Assembly: GCA_947396885.1 (NCBI GenBank)
Contig: OX377206.1
Coordinates: 4,726,658-4,790,657, forward strand
DNA length: 64,000 bases
Direction of reading: 5' to 3'
Source: Heligmosomoides polygyrus polygyrus
Lineage: Eukaryota; Nematoda; Chromadorea; Rhabditida; Heligmosomidae
The translations under genes and the position numbers were made by a program. Below, piece after piece: positions 36,813 through 48,408 of this stretch. The stretch's first letter is position 1. Each line of letters starts with the position of its first letter. The notes under the pieces were generated by a model that saw nothing but the letters and a program-made list of their open reading frames with translations, was not told where the DNA came from and made no database searches.

Positions 36813-36948
36813 GGCCTTTGTCATACCATCGCTCACCCCGAGCGACGCTTAATGATATGCTCCCATATCGATCGGGTGGCGCGATGGAATCGATATGGGT
36901 GCACATCATTAGGCGTCGCTCGGGGTGAGCGATGGTATGACAAAGGCC
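36813..36948. repeat. PIF/Harbinger-like MITE, almost fully palindromic, TAA duplication
   Basis: Ends GGCCTTTGTCATACCATCGC and its inverse, flanked by TAA at 36810-36812 and 36949-36951. The 60 bp arms differ at only a few positions (CTTAATGATATG vs CCTAATGATGTG). Confidence 0.92.
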
Positions 36949-37423
36949 TAACATCGGTCGACGTCTTCCGACTCTGGATAACACAACTCCAGAATGCGGA
37001 ATGCTGGACCTCAATGAACACTTTAAGTGCTTGATCGACGTCGTCAGGAATTCTGTGGTGTATGTCGGCCATTCAGATGGCGCTGGAGGATGGGGTAAGG
37101 GCAGTAATCGGAGAGTGTAAGGTCCTTGGAGTATGATGGACCCTGAACGACATTTCAGTCGTACATCGCCGGCTAAGATTTTCTCGATTTGACAGAGTGT
37201 CGCCTAAATTGGTTCCTATTTCACCTTTGAGTTCAAAGTGATTTTTCAAATTTTGTAGTTTATTACGGTAGGGGCCCTCCGTCTCTAGAGTACCTATACC
37301 TGTCGGGTCCCTACAATCTACGCCATAAGTGGAAACTATACTTGTGTTTTTCCAAAAAAAAATTTCGAATAAACGACTAATCGAATACATTCGGTTTTAT
37401 ACTTCAGACCGAATCGAATATTA

Positions 37424-38324
37424 GGGGGGGGGGGGCAAAAGTAATGAGACAAATTGAAAAAAATCTTTATCTCTTTATAACTCAACTCAACGATGCTGAG
37501 GAATGCATTTGCCATTGAGGGCAATGACCTTGCTGCCATCGCTCAGCCAACTTCCTGATCCCATCCTTCCTGAACTGCTTGGGCCTGGTGCTGATCAACT
37601 GCTCGATATGGTTGTCAAGCACTGCTTGGGTTCTTGTGTCCCTTCCGACTAGAAAGTCCTGTAGGCTCAAGAAGTAGTGGTAGTCGCATAGATAGATGTC
37701 CGGCGAATACGATGGATGAGGCATGTGAACGTAGCCCAGCTGGCCAAGCTTATCCGTGGTTACTTGTTCCCGATGGGGTGCGGCGTTGTCGAAGAGGAGG
37801 ACCTTCTTGAAGCGCTGAGACCGAATAAGAGCGAGTCGCCGGTCCATCTCTTCTAATTCGTTCACCATGGCCTTGTAGTCTATCATCGTGCTTTTGGTAA
37901 AAAGCTTCCTGTACATATACCTGTCCATGGGCGCAGACTCAAAATCACAGAAGGTGCTTCTCGCCGTGAACATCCCGCCGAACAAAGGTCGATAACAGGT
38001 CACCAGGCCTTACCCAGACTCACTGTTTGGCAGGGTTAAGGAAGACGTACTTCTCATCTTGCGTGAATATTGAGCCCAGGTTGCTCGGTGTTGGGAAATG
38101 GGCGAGATTTGCGCGACGCAGGTCGACTCGCCAGACTGGGGTTTCGGCATGAGACAGACTGGGGTTTTGGCATGCTTCTGGAAAGGGCGGAAGAGGAAAC
38201 TTCTCAGATGGGCTTCAGTAAGTAGCATACAAACATACAAATACGACAAGCACGAAACCAGACTGCAGTTACGAGATATATGAACACGGCATGGAGAGTC
38301 TCATTACTTTTGCCCCCACCCCCC
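37424..38324 (-). mobile_element. Mariner-like element (second family), shortened, TA duplication
   Basis: 901 bp flanked by TA at 37422-37423 and 38325-38326. Ends are G-runs followed by GCAAAAGTAATGAGACA and the inverse. The minus strand carries the C-terminal two thirds of a transposase: a [13 protein letters not shown] block near the right side, then FDNAAPH and PDIYLCDYHYF with 34 residues between the second and third Asp (DD34D). The N-terminal DNA-binding part is missing and there is at least one stop, so it is non-functional. It is inserted in a TTCGAATATT repeat. Confidence 0.9.
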
Positions 38325-38326
38325 TA

Positions 38327-38490
38327 ATAATTTCGAACGAATATTCGATGAGGCCCAAAATTCGAATATATTTGTTATTCGAAAATTCGGTCCTTCACGA
38401 AACCGAATATATTCGATTATTCGTTTTTTCGAAAAAATTTTGGAAGGACACAAGTATAATCCATAGGTCACTATTATACTTCAAACCGAA
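38327..38490. repeat. TTCGAATATT-type repeat, other half of 37325-37423
   Basis: Continues the repeat split by the mariner: GAATATTCGATGAGGCCCA, ACCGAATATATTCGATTATT, CCATAGGTCACTATTATACT. Confidence 0.75.
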
Positions 38491-39615
38491 TCGAAGATTT
38501 ACTGACTCCTTCATTGGTGAATCCGGGCCCAGGTGTTCTTCTGGCCGCCCATGGGATCATCCGTGATGGCTGCCGTCTCCGATACTGGTTACAGACCGGC
38601 CCACCTAAATTTTGACAACTTGGACCAGTTCTAAACCTCGAGGAAACTTGATAAACTTTTGAGGACGGACAACGGTGGTGCCCTACAACAACAGTTTGGA
38701 AGTAGTTTGGTATGGGTAAGCTTCCACATCTTTCCATAACAAGGTCAAATGCGACTTCTTCTGGTGCTCCGTGCTCCCATCATTATTCCCAATAGATCAG
38801 TGATTGTTCATTAACCTCCAGAACTTACATTAGGAACCAAATTAGGCGCCTTACGAGGGTCCCTATGTGGATATAGTGGTTAGTAGTGAAGCCGAACAGG
38901 AATAGGAATGGCGTGACGCCGCTGATATGGGATTCAGAAAGCACGAAGTGCGAAGCAACAGCGAAAAGAAGCAAAGGAATTGAAGTGAATTTTGGAGGCG
39001 GGGTTTTCAGTGGTTTCTTTCCTCTATCGACAGGTTAGTTTCCTCTTCGGATCACTGCCCAAGCTTGCCAAACAATCGTTCTCGAATGAAATGGTGTCGA
39101 ATGTCAAAGAACGTTTCAATGTCTCTACATGCCTCATATCTCTCGATTATAAATAATTCCAAACGTCAGTTCCGGATTCGTGAGTACTCGAGGGCATTCA
39201 ACCAACTCACCCTTTACCTGGTCAAAGATAACCTCTGCCAGTTTTTGGGTAGAGTGCAGGGTTAAGGAGCTGGACCCGTGGATATACGAGGTATAAAGGC
39301 TAATGATAAGATAAGGAGTAGAGATGAATGCATCATCATGGGTATCTCTACCCCTTATACCGGGCATACCCGCTGGTCTAATCGGTGATGAATCCAACCC
39401 CAGAACGCAGCATACGTTTTCTCGTTGCGAAAAATTGAGAATCTATGCATTTTTCAAATCCAAAATGCCTTCCACATCGGCGAAGGTGTACTTACGGTAA
39501 CAGCAGAATTTTGAGCCATTCATCCAGGTCTCGTAAAATTCACCCAGCGTTGAAAGACAGTATCCTATCCGGATTGATAATCACTCGCATTTTGGAAAGC
39601 AACTCAGAGAAGTTG
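38491..39615. other. Mostly unclassified DNA with a scrap of RTE reverse transcriptase
   Basis: At about 38585-38640 the minus strand reads KFRWAG, like the RTE C-terminal block at 12064-12815. Otherwise no gene or repeat is recognised, although SINEs and mariners flank it. Confidence 0.45.
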
Positions 39616-39856
39616 GGCGCGCATAGCGCAGTCGGAGGAGGTGTCGGCTGTCGCGTGCACCCGATATCGCAGGTTCCTGGCTCTGATTTCCCGCCCAGAC
39701 CAACCATGCCTTCCCCTTCCATCACCGCACCGCAAATCATTGCATGAAAAAGACGCATTGAAATCGCCTCCACGACATCCCTTAGAAGTAGAATGCGTGG
39801 CGCATCCAAAACAGATGGACTAACGCCGTCCTTTATCCTTTATCCTTATCCTTACT
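39616..39856 (+). repeat. tRNA-SINE with an internal deletion
   Basis: Head GGGCGCGCATAGCGCAGTCG and 3' domain are present, but about 60 bp of the middle (the CCAGACTTGTCTGGGAAGG region) is missing. The tail is four TTTATCC/TTATCC repeats. Confidence 0.9.
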
Positions 39857-40081
39857 TAGAAAACTTGCCAACGAGCTTGCACATCTAAAGATTTCACCGA
39901 AACTTCGGGTGATCCAATCTTTGTGTCGAGCTACACAAAGTTATTCGACAATTTTAAAACATGCTGTTTAAAATTCAGCTATATAATAAAAGATAACTCA
40001 GTCTACCCAGTAATGAGCAAGACGGCATCAGATTTCTCTAAGATTATCTGTTCCACCTTCTCTGGGAATGCGAAAAACAGT

Positions 40082-40383
40082 AGAGGATAAAGGATAAAGG
40101 ACGGCGTAACTCAATCCCTTTTGGGATGCGCCACGCACTCCACTTCTACGGGATGTCGTGGAGACGACTTGAATGCGCATTTGGCGCAATACAATGACTT
40201 GCGGTGGCCAGCCGATGAACAAGTCAGCGCTCTGTCCTTCCCAGACAAGTCTGGTATCAATTCACCGACCCCGGAGGGATGGAAGGCTTGGTTGGCCTGG
40301 ACGGGAAATCCGAACCAGGAACCTGGTATCGGGTGCATGCGACAGTCGGCGCCTCTTCTGACTGCGCTACACGCGCCCCGCCC
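40082..40383 (-). repeat. tRNA-SINE, full length with perfect 11 bp target duplication
   Basis: CGAAAAACAGT is found at 40071-40081 and 40384-40394. Complete head, middle, 3' domain and tail. Confidence 0.96.
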
Positions 40384-41137
40384 CGAAAAACAGTGCCGAC
40401 ACAAATCGTAGTGAAACTTCACTATACATTTGTGGCCCATAAACACTGTAACAAAATCTTACCCATATGGAAGTGGTTAGAGTAGATAAAATCAATTTTG
40501 ATAAAGTTAAAAAACCACTCAGATAAAGATTATAGATCACGATATATTTTATTCCTAATTTCCTCAAATCATTTCTAATCCTCAAAAGCACTAACAGACC
40601 CCCATTTTTCCTGTGATTTAAATATATAGTTTTTTTTAAACACCATCAAAACCTGCAAGAAGACAAGAATTATTATTATAGAAAAGCACATAATACGAGA
40701 ACTAAAAAATAAAATTGGGTGAAATTTATTGCTTCTCTTTTGCAGGTAATCAGTTGAGCAGACGGACAGCAAACCTCTACCATGTCACTTTCTTTTTGCT
40801 GCTAGGATTACTGCTCCATCGGTGTGAAGATTTTGCTCCTAAATAGTGGGGTCATGTTCAGAAAAAATTGATGTATGCACTATCGTTGCGTTTAGCATTC
40901 GAATGTTTTATTTTTTATTTTTCTCTGTTTCAACACGAATTGAGGAGAGATGTACGGAAAATTGCCAAACACGAAGAATCACTTTTCGTAGTATATCTGT
41001 TTTGTGCCGTCAAATTCTTCCTAAGAAGTAATCTTATTCACTCTATTCCTTTTACATTTTTGGACTTGCTTAACTATGAGGATTTGAAGGAACCGTTCAT
41101 TGGATAGTATAGTTATTATCGAACGGATATATGCGAT

Positions 41138-41339
41138 GGTATATGTCGCGTAGGTGGGCAGCATTGATAAATGCGAACGCCTAAACCAATCAGACCGCAT
41201 GGAATGGGCACGCCATTCAGAGAGGGCATATACAGTTGGTACCCTGATGGGGTGGCATGTGTTGGCCTGTGCTCTGTTGGGTTACAATTGGCTGACGCGC
41301 TTCCACCTACCAATGCTGCTCACCTATGTGACATGTACC
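41138..41339. repeat. TIR element, GGTATATGTCGCG type, 202 bp
   Basis: GGTATATGTCGCGTAGGTGG and the inverse CCACCTAC..CACCTATGTGACATGTACC. Nearly colinear with 49519-49722. Confidence 0.85.
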
Positions 41340-41369
41340 TCTGTATATCCTCAAGCACAGAATCTGATT

Positions 41370-41545
41370 CGAAAAGATCATTTGATTATTCGAATATTCG
41401 ACCAAAATAGGGACTTGTTCGATTTTCGATCATTCAAAACATGATGAGCGAATAAATTCGTTCGTTCTTTCGCTCGCAAATTTTCGATCATTCATTCATT
41501 CGAACATCTTCGATATCGAATTTACTCGCTCATTCATTCGCCCGA
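41370..41545. repeat. TTCGAATATT/CATTCATTCG repeat block
   Basis: Dense TTCGA and CATTCATTCG words, as at 46250-46620 and 61550-61800. Confidence 0.6.
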
Positions 41546-41921
41546 TGAAATTTGTCAGAAGCACAACTACACTGGGCATCTGCTGAGCAATGAGCTGAGC
41601 TTGAAGTATGTATGTAGTCATGAAAACTATGAGGAGTAGAACTCTCACGGGGTTTTAATAGAAGAACGAAGCACGACATCCAGATTTCAACACAAGTAGG
41701 ATGCAAGGTATCACTGCTGTAACACAGCATGAATCATGGGAAGTCAGGAAGCACACAAATTAATTGGTCGGTCAGCAAATTACACCGCAAGCAGATCTGC
41801 ACTGTAAAGCACACATTGTAAACCTTTGAGCTGATTTTTTTGAGCGGTCAAATGGTCGATATCAGATAGGTAGATAAAAACCATAGCGAGGGAGAGTTGA
41901 GGCTTAGACACATGTAACAGT

Positions 41922-42160
41922 CCAAAGGACAAAGGATACAGGTCAGCGTCAACCAGTTCCTCTGCGGGATGCGCCGCGCATTCAACAGCAATGGAATATC
42001 GCGCGGGCGATTCGAATGCGTATAGGCCTATACAGCGGCTGGCAGTTGCGAGCTGAAGGATAGCTCAGTGTCTCGCCCTTCACAAGCAACTCGGGTACCA
42101 TGTTCCCGACCTTGGAAGGGTGGAAAGCTTGGTTGGTCCACGAGGGACCGACGACCTAGT
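41922..42160 (-). repeat. tRNA-SINE, strongly diverged
   Basis: Tail AAAGGACAAAGGATACAGG, 3' domain GCGGGATGCGCCGCGCATTC, then GGTACCATG..CCTTGGAAGGGTGGAAAGCTTGGTTGG. The head is largely lost. Confidence 0.7.
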
Positions 42161-42479
42161 TGAGTACATGACCCGATTTTTCGTTTTAGTGCACTAATTG
42201 ATTGCTACCTTTCTCTGCTTTTAATTAGAAATGTTCCTTAAAGACTGAAAATTTCATTCAAATTCAAAGAATGTGTTGACCTACTTGGGCAGATAATTCA
42301 AAAAAATTTCAGGAAAGAAGTCCCGCCTAATATTCTTTAAACAATAATTATGTATTCTAAGCGAATTGGAGTGACTCTGTTTTAATGCGAAAAAACTCGC
42401 TTTATTTGAAAAATGTGTAGGTTAATCTTAATAAGCCGTTCGGCTCCAAACGGATCGATTTCTTTATTTGTGTTGTAGA

Positions 42480-42970
42480 ATCTCATGTAAAGCTGTTGAG
42501 CCAAGATTGGTATACTCCTTTATTCGGCTTACGTTTCGGCGTAAGCGCCTTCTTCAGAGCCTGGAGAAGACAAAAGGAGTTGGAAAAATTACCCGCCCAA
42601 GGATCATTTCAAGTTACAGGAGCTGATTACAGAGATCGATTTCTATTCTTTGAAACGGTGCTTACACTCCTAGGGCACGAGATAGCGCAGTCGGAAAAGG
42701 CGTCGGATGACACGTGCTCGTTGAGTCGTAGATGTTTGGCTCGGTCTTCTATTAGCTGAATTCAATGCACAAAAAGAAACAGAAAAAAGAAGAAAATAGG
42801 TGAAATAGGTGCTTTTTTGATAAATTTCACGTCAAATTCGATACCTAGGTCGTCGCGATTATTATTTGATTGATAGCGAGAATTCTATTTGTGCGAAGTG
42901 ACATAGACGTAGCCGGTACAAAAAAAGCAGTTATACAAAAGAAACCTACAAAAAACATATAAACACATAT
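42480..42970. other. Possible retroelement 3' end with a hammerhead-like motif, and a SINE head fragment
   Basis: The minus strand at 42557-42533 reads CTGAAGAAGGCG CTTA CGCC GAAAC, a stem-loop flanked by words like the hammerhead core (CTGANGA, GAAA). AATAAAGG follows. 42674-42735 (plus) is a decayed SINE head with ATAGCGCAGTCGG. Confidence 0.4.
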
Positions 42971-42978
42971 AGAACACA

Positions 42979-43277
42979 TAAGGATAAAGGATAAAGGACG
43001 GCATTATTCAACCCCCTTTGGGATGCGCCACGCATTCTTCTTCTGCGCGATGTCGTGGAGGTGAGTTGAATGCGTATTTGGCCATACAATGACTTGGGGT
43101 GGCCAGCCGATGAACAAGTCAGCGCATCATCCTTCCCAGACAAGTCTGGTACCAACTCACCGACCCCGGAGGGATGGAAGGCTTGGTTGGCCTGGGCGGG
43201 AAACCCGAACCAGGAACCTGGTATCGGGTGCAGGCGACGACCGTCGCCTCCTCCGACTGCGCACCGCGCGCCATAGA
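42979..43277 (-). repeat. tRNA-SINE, full length
   Basis: Complete from the AGGATAAAGGATAAAGGACG tail to the GCGCGCCAT head. The flanks AGAACACATAA and AGAAACACATAA resemble a target duplication. Confidence 0.94.
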
Positions 43278-43498
43278 AACACATAAAAATACATAATGTT
43301 ACAACGCCGTATAAAGTAGGTGGCAATTACACTATTAATGAAGTAAAAATCGCAACGATCCAATCAAACACACGGCGCAATCTCTTTCTTTAATGAATCA
43401 GCAAAAAAATACGGCTTTTAGAAAAATTAGAATAAGTTCAAAGCCACTATTTTGTCAAAAAAAGCTAGTTGTATAAAATGAAACAATGTATTCACTTA

Positions 43499-43632
43499 GG
43501 CCCCGTTTATACTTCCGACGCTTAGCGACGCGGCGGCATGTGTAATGGCTTAATTGATTGATGGCGTCGCTCAATCAATGTGGCCACAATACGTGGCGTC
43601 GCGTCGTTCAGCGTCGAAGTAAAAACGGGCCC
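43499..43632. repeat. PIF/Harbinger-like MITE, CGTTTATACTT type, TTA duplication
   Basis: Ends GGCCCCGTTTATACTTCCGA and ..TAAAAACGGGCCC, flanked by TTA at 43496-43498 and 43633-43635. Confidence 0.9.
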
Positions 43633-44304
43633 TTACTGGGGCAGGCGAATTCAAGTGTTTCAAAAAAAGTTATTCTAAGCTTTTCTGTAGGAAAAAGTAT
43701 TCTAATCTTCTCGGAGAGTCCTTTTTTTCGGGAAAAGATCGTTTCAATTTCGAGTATGTTCAGTTTACCTGAAAGTTGTCCAACCTGACGAGAAAATGCT
43801 ATAGATGACTATTGCCTGAATAGTATGATACTACGTACATATGTGTGAAGCGGTGTGGAAGAGGTGAAGAAGTTCACGTTTTACACTCATCTACTGTTAT
43901 GGATATCAAATTTCACTGAACCGCTGTCGGCGACTACACGTGGGAACAAATGAGCCGCGGAAAAAAAAAACATTGACATCGCGACGGCACTGATACGAAG
44001 TTGTGACAAATGAAAGGACCTCTGCGCCGGTGATTCTTCTTCACACCTTGTGATCTACGGCTTTTTGAGGAGCTTCACGCCGAAGACAATGACAACAGAC
44101 GTTGTTGGGACAATACTACGTCGCGTTAAGGCACAGCTTTTACTGCACTAGACCTTACGAGGAAGGTCAATGAGGTAACGTTGGGGCTTCCTGTGAAGCT
44201 CTAGACAGGCTAATAATGACAAAAAACCATGGCTCTGGCTCCTAAAGTAGAAGCAACTCCTGGAACTGCTTTGTCGTGCTCAAAAATTGAGGGTTGGAGC
44301 GTTA

Positions 44305-44439
44305 GCTCTAGTTTATACTTGCGTCGCCACGCAGGGCGGCATTGCGATCGCTATGGATATCGATTTTTCGCGCCGCCCGATCGATATCTTTTTCGACTAT
44401 GGTGCCCCGCCGCGTAGCGGCACTACTATAAACCAGGGC
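44305..44439. repeat. PIF/Harbinger-like MITE, GTTTATACTTGCGTCG type, TTA duplication
   Basis: Left end after TTA (44302-44304), right end CTATAAACCAGGGC before TTA (44440-44442). The core GATATCGATTTTTCG..CGATCGATATC is palindromic. Confidence 0.82.
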
Positions 44440-45154
44440 TTATCCACGGCTAGAACATGAGTTTTGGGAATCTGCTATGTAATCTGTTTGAAGGTGATAG
44501 GGCACACTGATGGCAGCCATTCACCACTGCTACGGTGGCGATAGGGAGATCGTGGTGATAGCGTTGCGGACCAGCGAGAGACAGATCAGGGGTTTGACTC
44601 CGCTGGCATAGATCGGGTATTGTCGGGTGCATAATTTGCGTTTTTGCTACCATAAAGTCTTTTGGTTGCGGGTATGTGTAAGCAATAAGCGAGTTTTGGT
44701 GATTCACTTTACGTCCGTCACATGAGTCGTAGATCACGGTTTACTTCAAACTTGGGTAATTAAACCCAAGGTATAACTTATAAATACATTACATATGAGG
44801 GCATCTCAAATAAATTCTACAAGACTCCCATCAATGTGCCCTATTGCGTTCAATTTAGGCTACATAGCAGCTTTCCAAAGCCCATGTTCTAGCTACTCAA
44901 AACCTTTTGCAGGACAATTACCGAGCAAGGCAAAGTAGTTCCAGTAGTAGGTTACAGTAGTTACGAGTGACTAAGGTCATGGTTGCCGATTTCGCAGAAA
45001 CTTCGTCTATAGGGGCTATCTGGGGTGCTGATCACGATCACGCTTCTGACATCCGTTTTCAAAATTTCGTTCGATTGCGGTAGGCTACAATAGCTACAGG
45101 TGACTAAGGCTGCCAAGGTTATAATCACCCATTTCGCCCAAACTTCGTCTAGGA

Positions 45155-45174
45155 GGGGGGGGGGGGGGGGGGGA
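45155..45174 (+). repeat. Poly-G tract
   Basis: About 18 consecutive G. It sits in the second of two imperfect direct copies (44950-45030 and 45075-45205). Confidence 0.9.
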
Positions 45175-45536
45175 GGTGGGGTATTCGTGGTGCTGATCAT
45201 AACAAATCTGGCACTATGCAGAATGGGCAGACACGATTGTGGCACATTGTGAGAACGGTTCGTCACAAGTGCTCTGCAGAAGTAGGATATTTGTTCAGAT
45301 GTTCAATTGTACTTCCATCAATCCATTCTAAGACGTTCCCCACCCCTAGCTATCCTAACCTACCGTACCCCAACGTCAGTTTCGTGATCACCACACCAGA
45401 TAAGTCGCTGATTATGACTTCGACAACCTTGGTTACGTGTACGTATCGACACGTATACGTAACTGACCGTAATCTGCCAAAATTTCAAAAACAGATATCG
45501 GACTCGTGATCAAATAGCACCCCAAATAACCCTATA

Positions 45537-45808
45537 GGCCTCGCTTATACTTCCGACGCCGCGCGACGCGATGGCATGCAAAGTGGCCAAATTGATCGAT
45601 GGCGTCGCTACTCCCGCGGAAGCATCCGCGGACGAAGGATGCCCCGCGGACGGCGGGCGTGGCGGGGCGCGGCGATTGGCCAGCTGAGGGATCTCAGCGC
45701 GAAAATGCCCTTCCGCGGATCCTCCCCCGGGAGTATAACTCAGGCCTTAATCAATATGGCTACCACACGTGGCGTCGCGCCGCTCGGTGTCGAAGTATAA
45801 ACAGGGCC
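45537..45808. repeat. PIF/Harbinger-like MITE carrying a second GC-rich fold-back insertion
   Basis: Outer ends GGCCTCGCTTATACTTCCGA and AAGTATAAACAGGGCC, flanked by ATA (45534-45536, 45809-45811). It is twice the length of its relatives. The extra 45609-45750 has CTCCCGCGG..CCCCCGGGAGTATAACTCAGGCC, resembling the end of the 15172 type. Confidence 0.8.
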
Positions 45809-46249
45809 ATAGGCGAAGTTTGAGCGAATTTTTTTCGATTTCTACTCGAGTGCTGGAGTCGTGAAAGTACAATAGTGTTTAATTGTACTAATAAGAACTG
45901 GATTCATCTGCCGCTTTCCTATTGTATGATCTAGATCAGCTAACGGTTTTATCGAAATCAGGTCTGGGTGTCACCTTCTATAGTGCTTCGCTTCGCGGCC
46001 GGCGAACATGATATGTTGACATAAAAGGCGCTACATTTCATATGTGTCGTATTCTAAGGTCGAACACACAAAAATGCAAAAATGACATGTGAATCGCACA
46101 TCAAAAGTGTTCGCTCCAATGTAGGAAATAGTGCGTCAGTACTAGCCGGTTTCGGTGAAATTTCCTTCAGACGCTCTCCCTCAGAAACAACGTCGTTAGA
46201 CAACAATCTTGAAATATGACTGAATGCAACAGTATAGTTGTGCTCGAAC

Positions 46250-46620
46250 GAACGAATGTACATATTCGAATAATTATTGGAACAGTCAAATATCTAAATT
46301 CTAAATTTTCGAATATTCGATCGAATTCGAACATCTAGAAGGCGCCATATTTGAATGTTATTCGAATATCGAATATCTCAACTTTATTTATTTATTTTCT
46401 TTTTTATTTGAAAATCAAAGAATTTTATTCGAATATCGAATAAACCTCAAATCCGTGTGCACAGAACATGATTCGAATAAATTAATCGGCGATTCATTCG
46501 AATATTCGAATGAACGAGGAATGGGGCTGATTCGATTTTCGATCAATCGAAAAAATTGATGAGCGAATTCATTGTTTGTTCATTTGCTCGAAAATTTTCG
46601 ACACCGAATATTCAATCGTT
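46250..46620. repeat. TTCGAATATTCGAA-rich block
   Basis: Repeated ATTCGAATATTCGAAT words in AT-rich DNA; no coding sequence. Confidence 0.7.
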
Positions 46621-46976
46621 CGCAAAAATTTCCCAAAAGCACAATTATATATTTACAACAGGCAATATTTGAAGTTTGTTGAGGTGGAACAAGGCTATGC
46701 ATATTTAGTTTAATTCCATTCCGAATTTGTCTTTTAAGCAGTTGCTCTGATGACCTATTGCCATTTCGAGCTTTTCGGAGGTGGCAACCAGTATCCAAAG
46801 GTTTTTGCTAATTTTGAAGAAAAAAATGAACACGTCCGTTAGGTGGTTTATGAGACCGCTAAGGCTGGTAAAGGTTGCAAGATTTTCAACGTTCTTTCAA
46901 CGTTCTACAGTAAACCAAAAGCGGCCGTTACTTTATTTATTGTAAAATTTATTTATTGCAACGTATAACTGCCATG

Positions 46977-47266
46977 GCGCGTGTAGCGCAGTCGGAGGAG
47001 ACGCCGACTGTCGCGTGCACCCGATACCAGGTTGCTGGTTCGGATTTCCCGCCCAGGCCAACCAAGCCTTTCATCCCTCCGCGGTCGGTGAATTGGTACC
47101 AGACGTGTCTGGGAAGGATAGAGCGCTGACTTGTTCATCGGCTGGCCACCGCAAGTCATTGTATGGCCAAATACGCATTCAAATCGCCTCCACGATATCC
47201 CGTAGGAGTAGAATGCGTGGCGCATCCCTAAAGGGATTGAGTAACGCCGTCCTTTATCCTTATCCT
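46977..47266 (+). repeat. tRNA-SINE, full length, clean pol III boxes and target duplication
   Basis: A-box TAGCGCAGTCGG at 46984-46995 and B-box GGTTCGGATTT at 47037-47047. The duplication is TATAACTGCCATG (46964-46976) and TATAGTTGCCATG (47267-47279). A good reference copy for the family. Confidence 0.96.
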
Positions 47267-47279
47267 TATAGTTGCCATG

Positions 47280-47845
47280 TGTAAAAATCTAACTAAAAAA
47301 ATAATAAAAGTGATAAAGACGTAAACATAAGTGACTACTGCGCAAGTGCCAAAGCGAATGTATGTTCAAAAAGAAAGGCTTGGCAGAGCGATCAAATAGC
47401 GATTAAAAGCGCAGACAAGTGCAGTACTCAAACAGCTGTAAAACATGTAAAATTGGCAAGGATTATGCAATCAATCTTAAAGGCAGCTCGAAAACATCAG
47501 TCAGAGTGGGAAATTTCGTAACAAGCCATTCTCTAATGAAGACAGTGTTGGTGATGGATGAAAATTGTAGGTCAATTTGAAGAATTCTGGAATCCTTCGA
47601 TAACAGAGTGCAGCAAAGCTCCGAAAAAAAGAAACCAACAGAAATAACAAGGAAGCACGCTATTATTCAGTTTATGTTTAGAAAAAGCTTTTTCCAGAAG
47701 CTTTGTAAGGTGACGACAAGGCAAGAAAAACGGGATTTAAGGCGTAGACACCTTGGAATGCTCCTCAAAGTTTTTGCAGGTAAGCTAACTTGTAATCCTT
47801 CTTCACTAATGTTTTCTTTCTATTCATTAGGATGCTAACCATGTT
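47280..47845. other. No gene or repeat recognised
   Basis: AT-rich DNA with one short basic open frame (47608-47838, 76 codons) of no recognised family; likely chance. Confidence 0.5.
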
Positions 47846-47849
47846 TTAC

Positions 47850-47850
47850 G

Positions 47851-47909
<59 letters not shown>

Positions 47910-47912
47910 AAA
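47850..47912. repeat. (AAAT)n microsatellite
   Basis: About fifteen AAAT units. Confidence 0.97.
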
Positions 47913-48009
47913 TACATGGGTTTGCACAGAAGTGCTGTCGCGAGCTAGCAGAGTGTATTTTCAGCTCTTTCAGTGATGGCATTTCGCATTGAAAGGAAAT
48001 TATTTACTC

Positions 48010-48178
48010 CAAATGGGCTAGTGTATCCTCTACCCTTACCAGGCATTTCTGGTATCACTTCACTGACTTCGGAGGGATGGAAGGCTTGGTTGACATGGGC
48101 GGGAAACGTGAACCAAGAACATGGCATCGGGTGCACGCCACAGCCGGCACCTCCACCGACTGCGCTACACGTGCCCAA
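48010..48178 (-). repeat. tRNA-SINE, 5' half
   Basis: TACCAGGCATTTCTGGTATC to CTGCGCTACACGTGCCC; the 3' domain and tail are absent. Confidence 0.85.
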
Positions 48179-48272
48179 GGTTTTGTGTACCTTCTATCTT
48201 TTGGTTATCTCCTAAATAGCATGAACGACCGTAGCAGGTTTGAACGCGAACAAAATGGAGTTGTGAAGTTTA

Positions 48273-48408
48273 AAGGATTGTTTAGTGTGCACGCGACGTG
48301 CGGCGCGATGGAATGGTGAGCTCCCATATCGATTCATCGCATCGCGCGATCGATATGGCAGCTTATTATGACACTGCGTCGCGCGTCGCGTGCACACTCA
48401 AGGATTCC
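48273..48408. repeat. PIF/Harbinger-like MITE, GTTTAGTGTGC type
   Basis: AGGATTGTTTAGTGTGCACG inverted at the right as CGTGCACACTCAAGGATTCC, with a CATATCGAT..ATCGATATGG centre. Confidence 0.8.
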
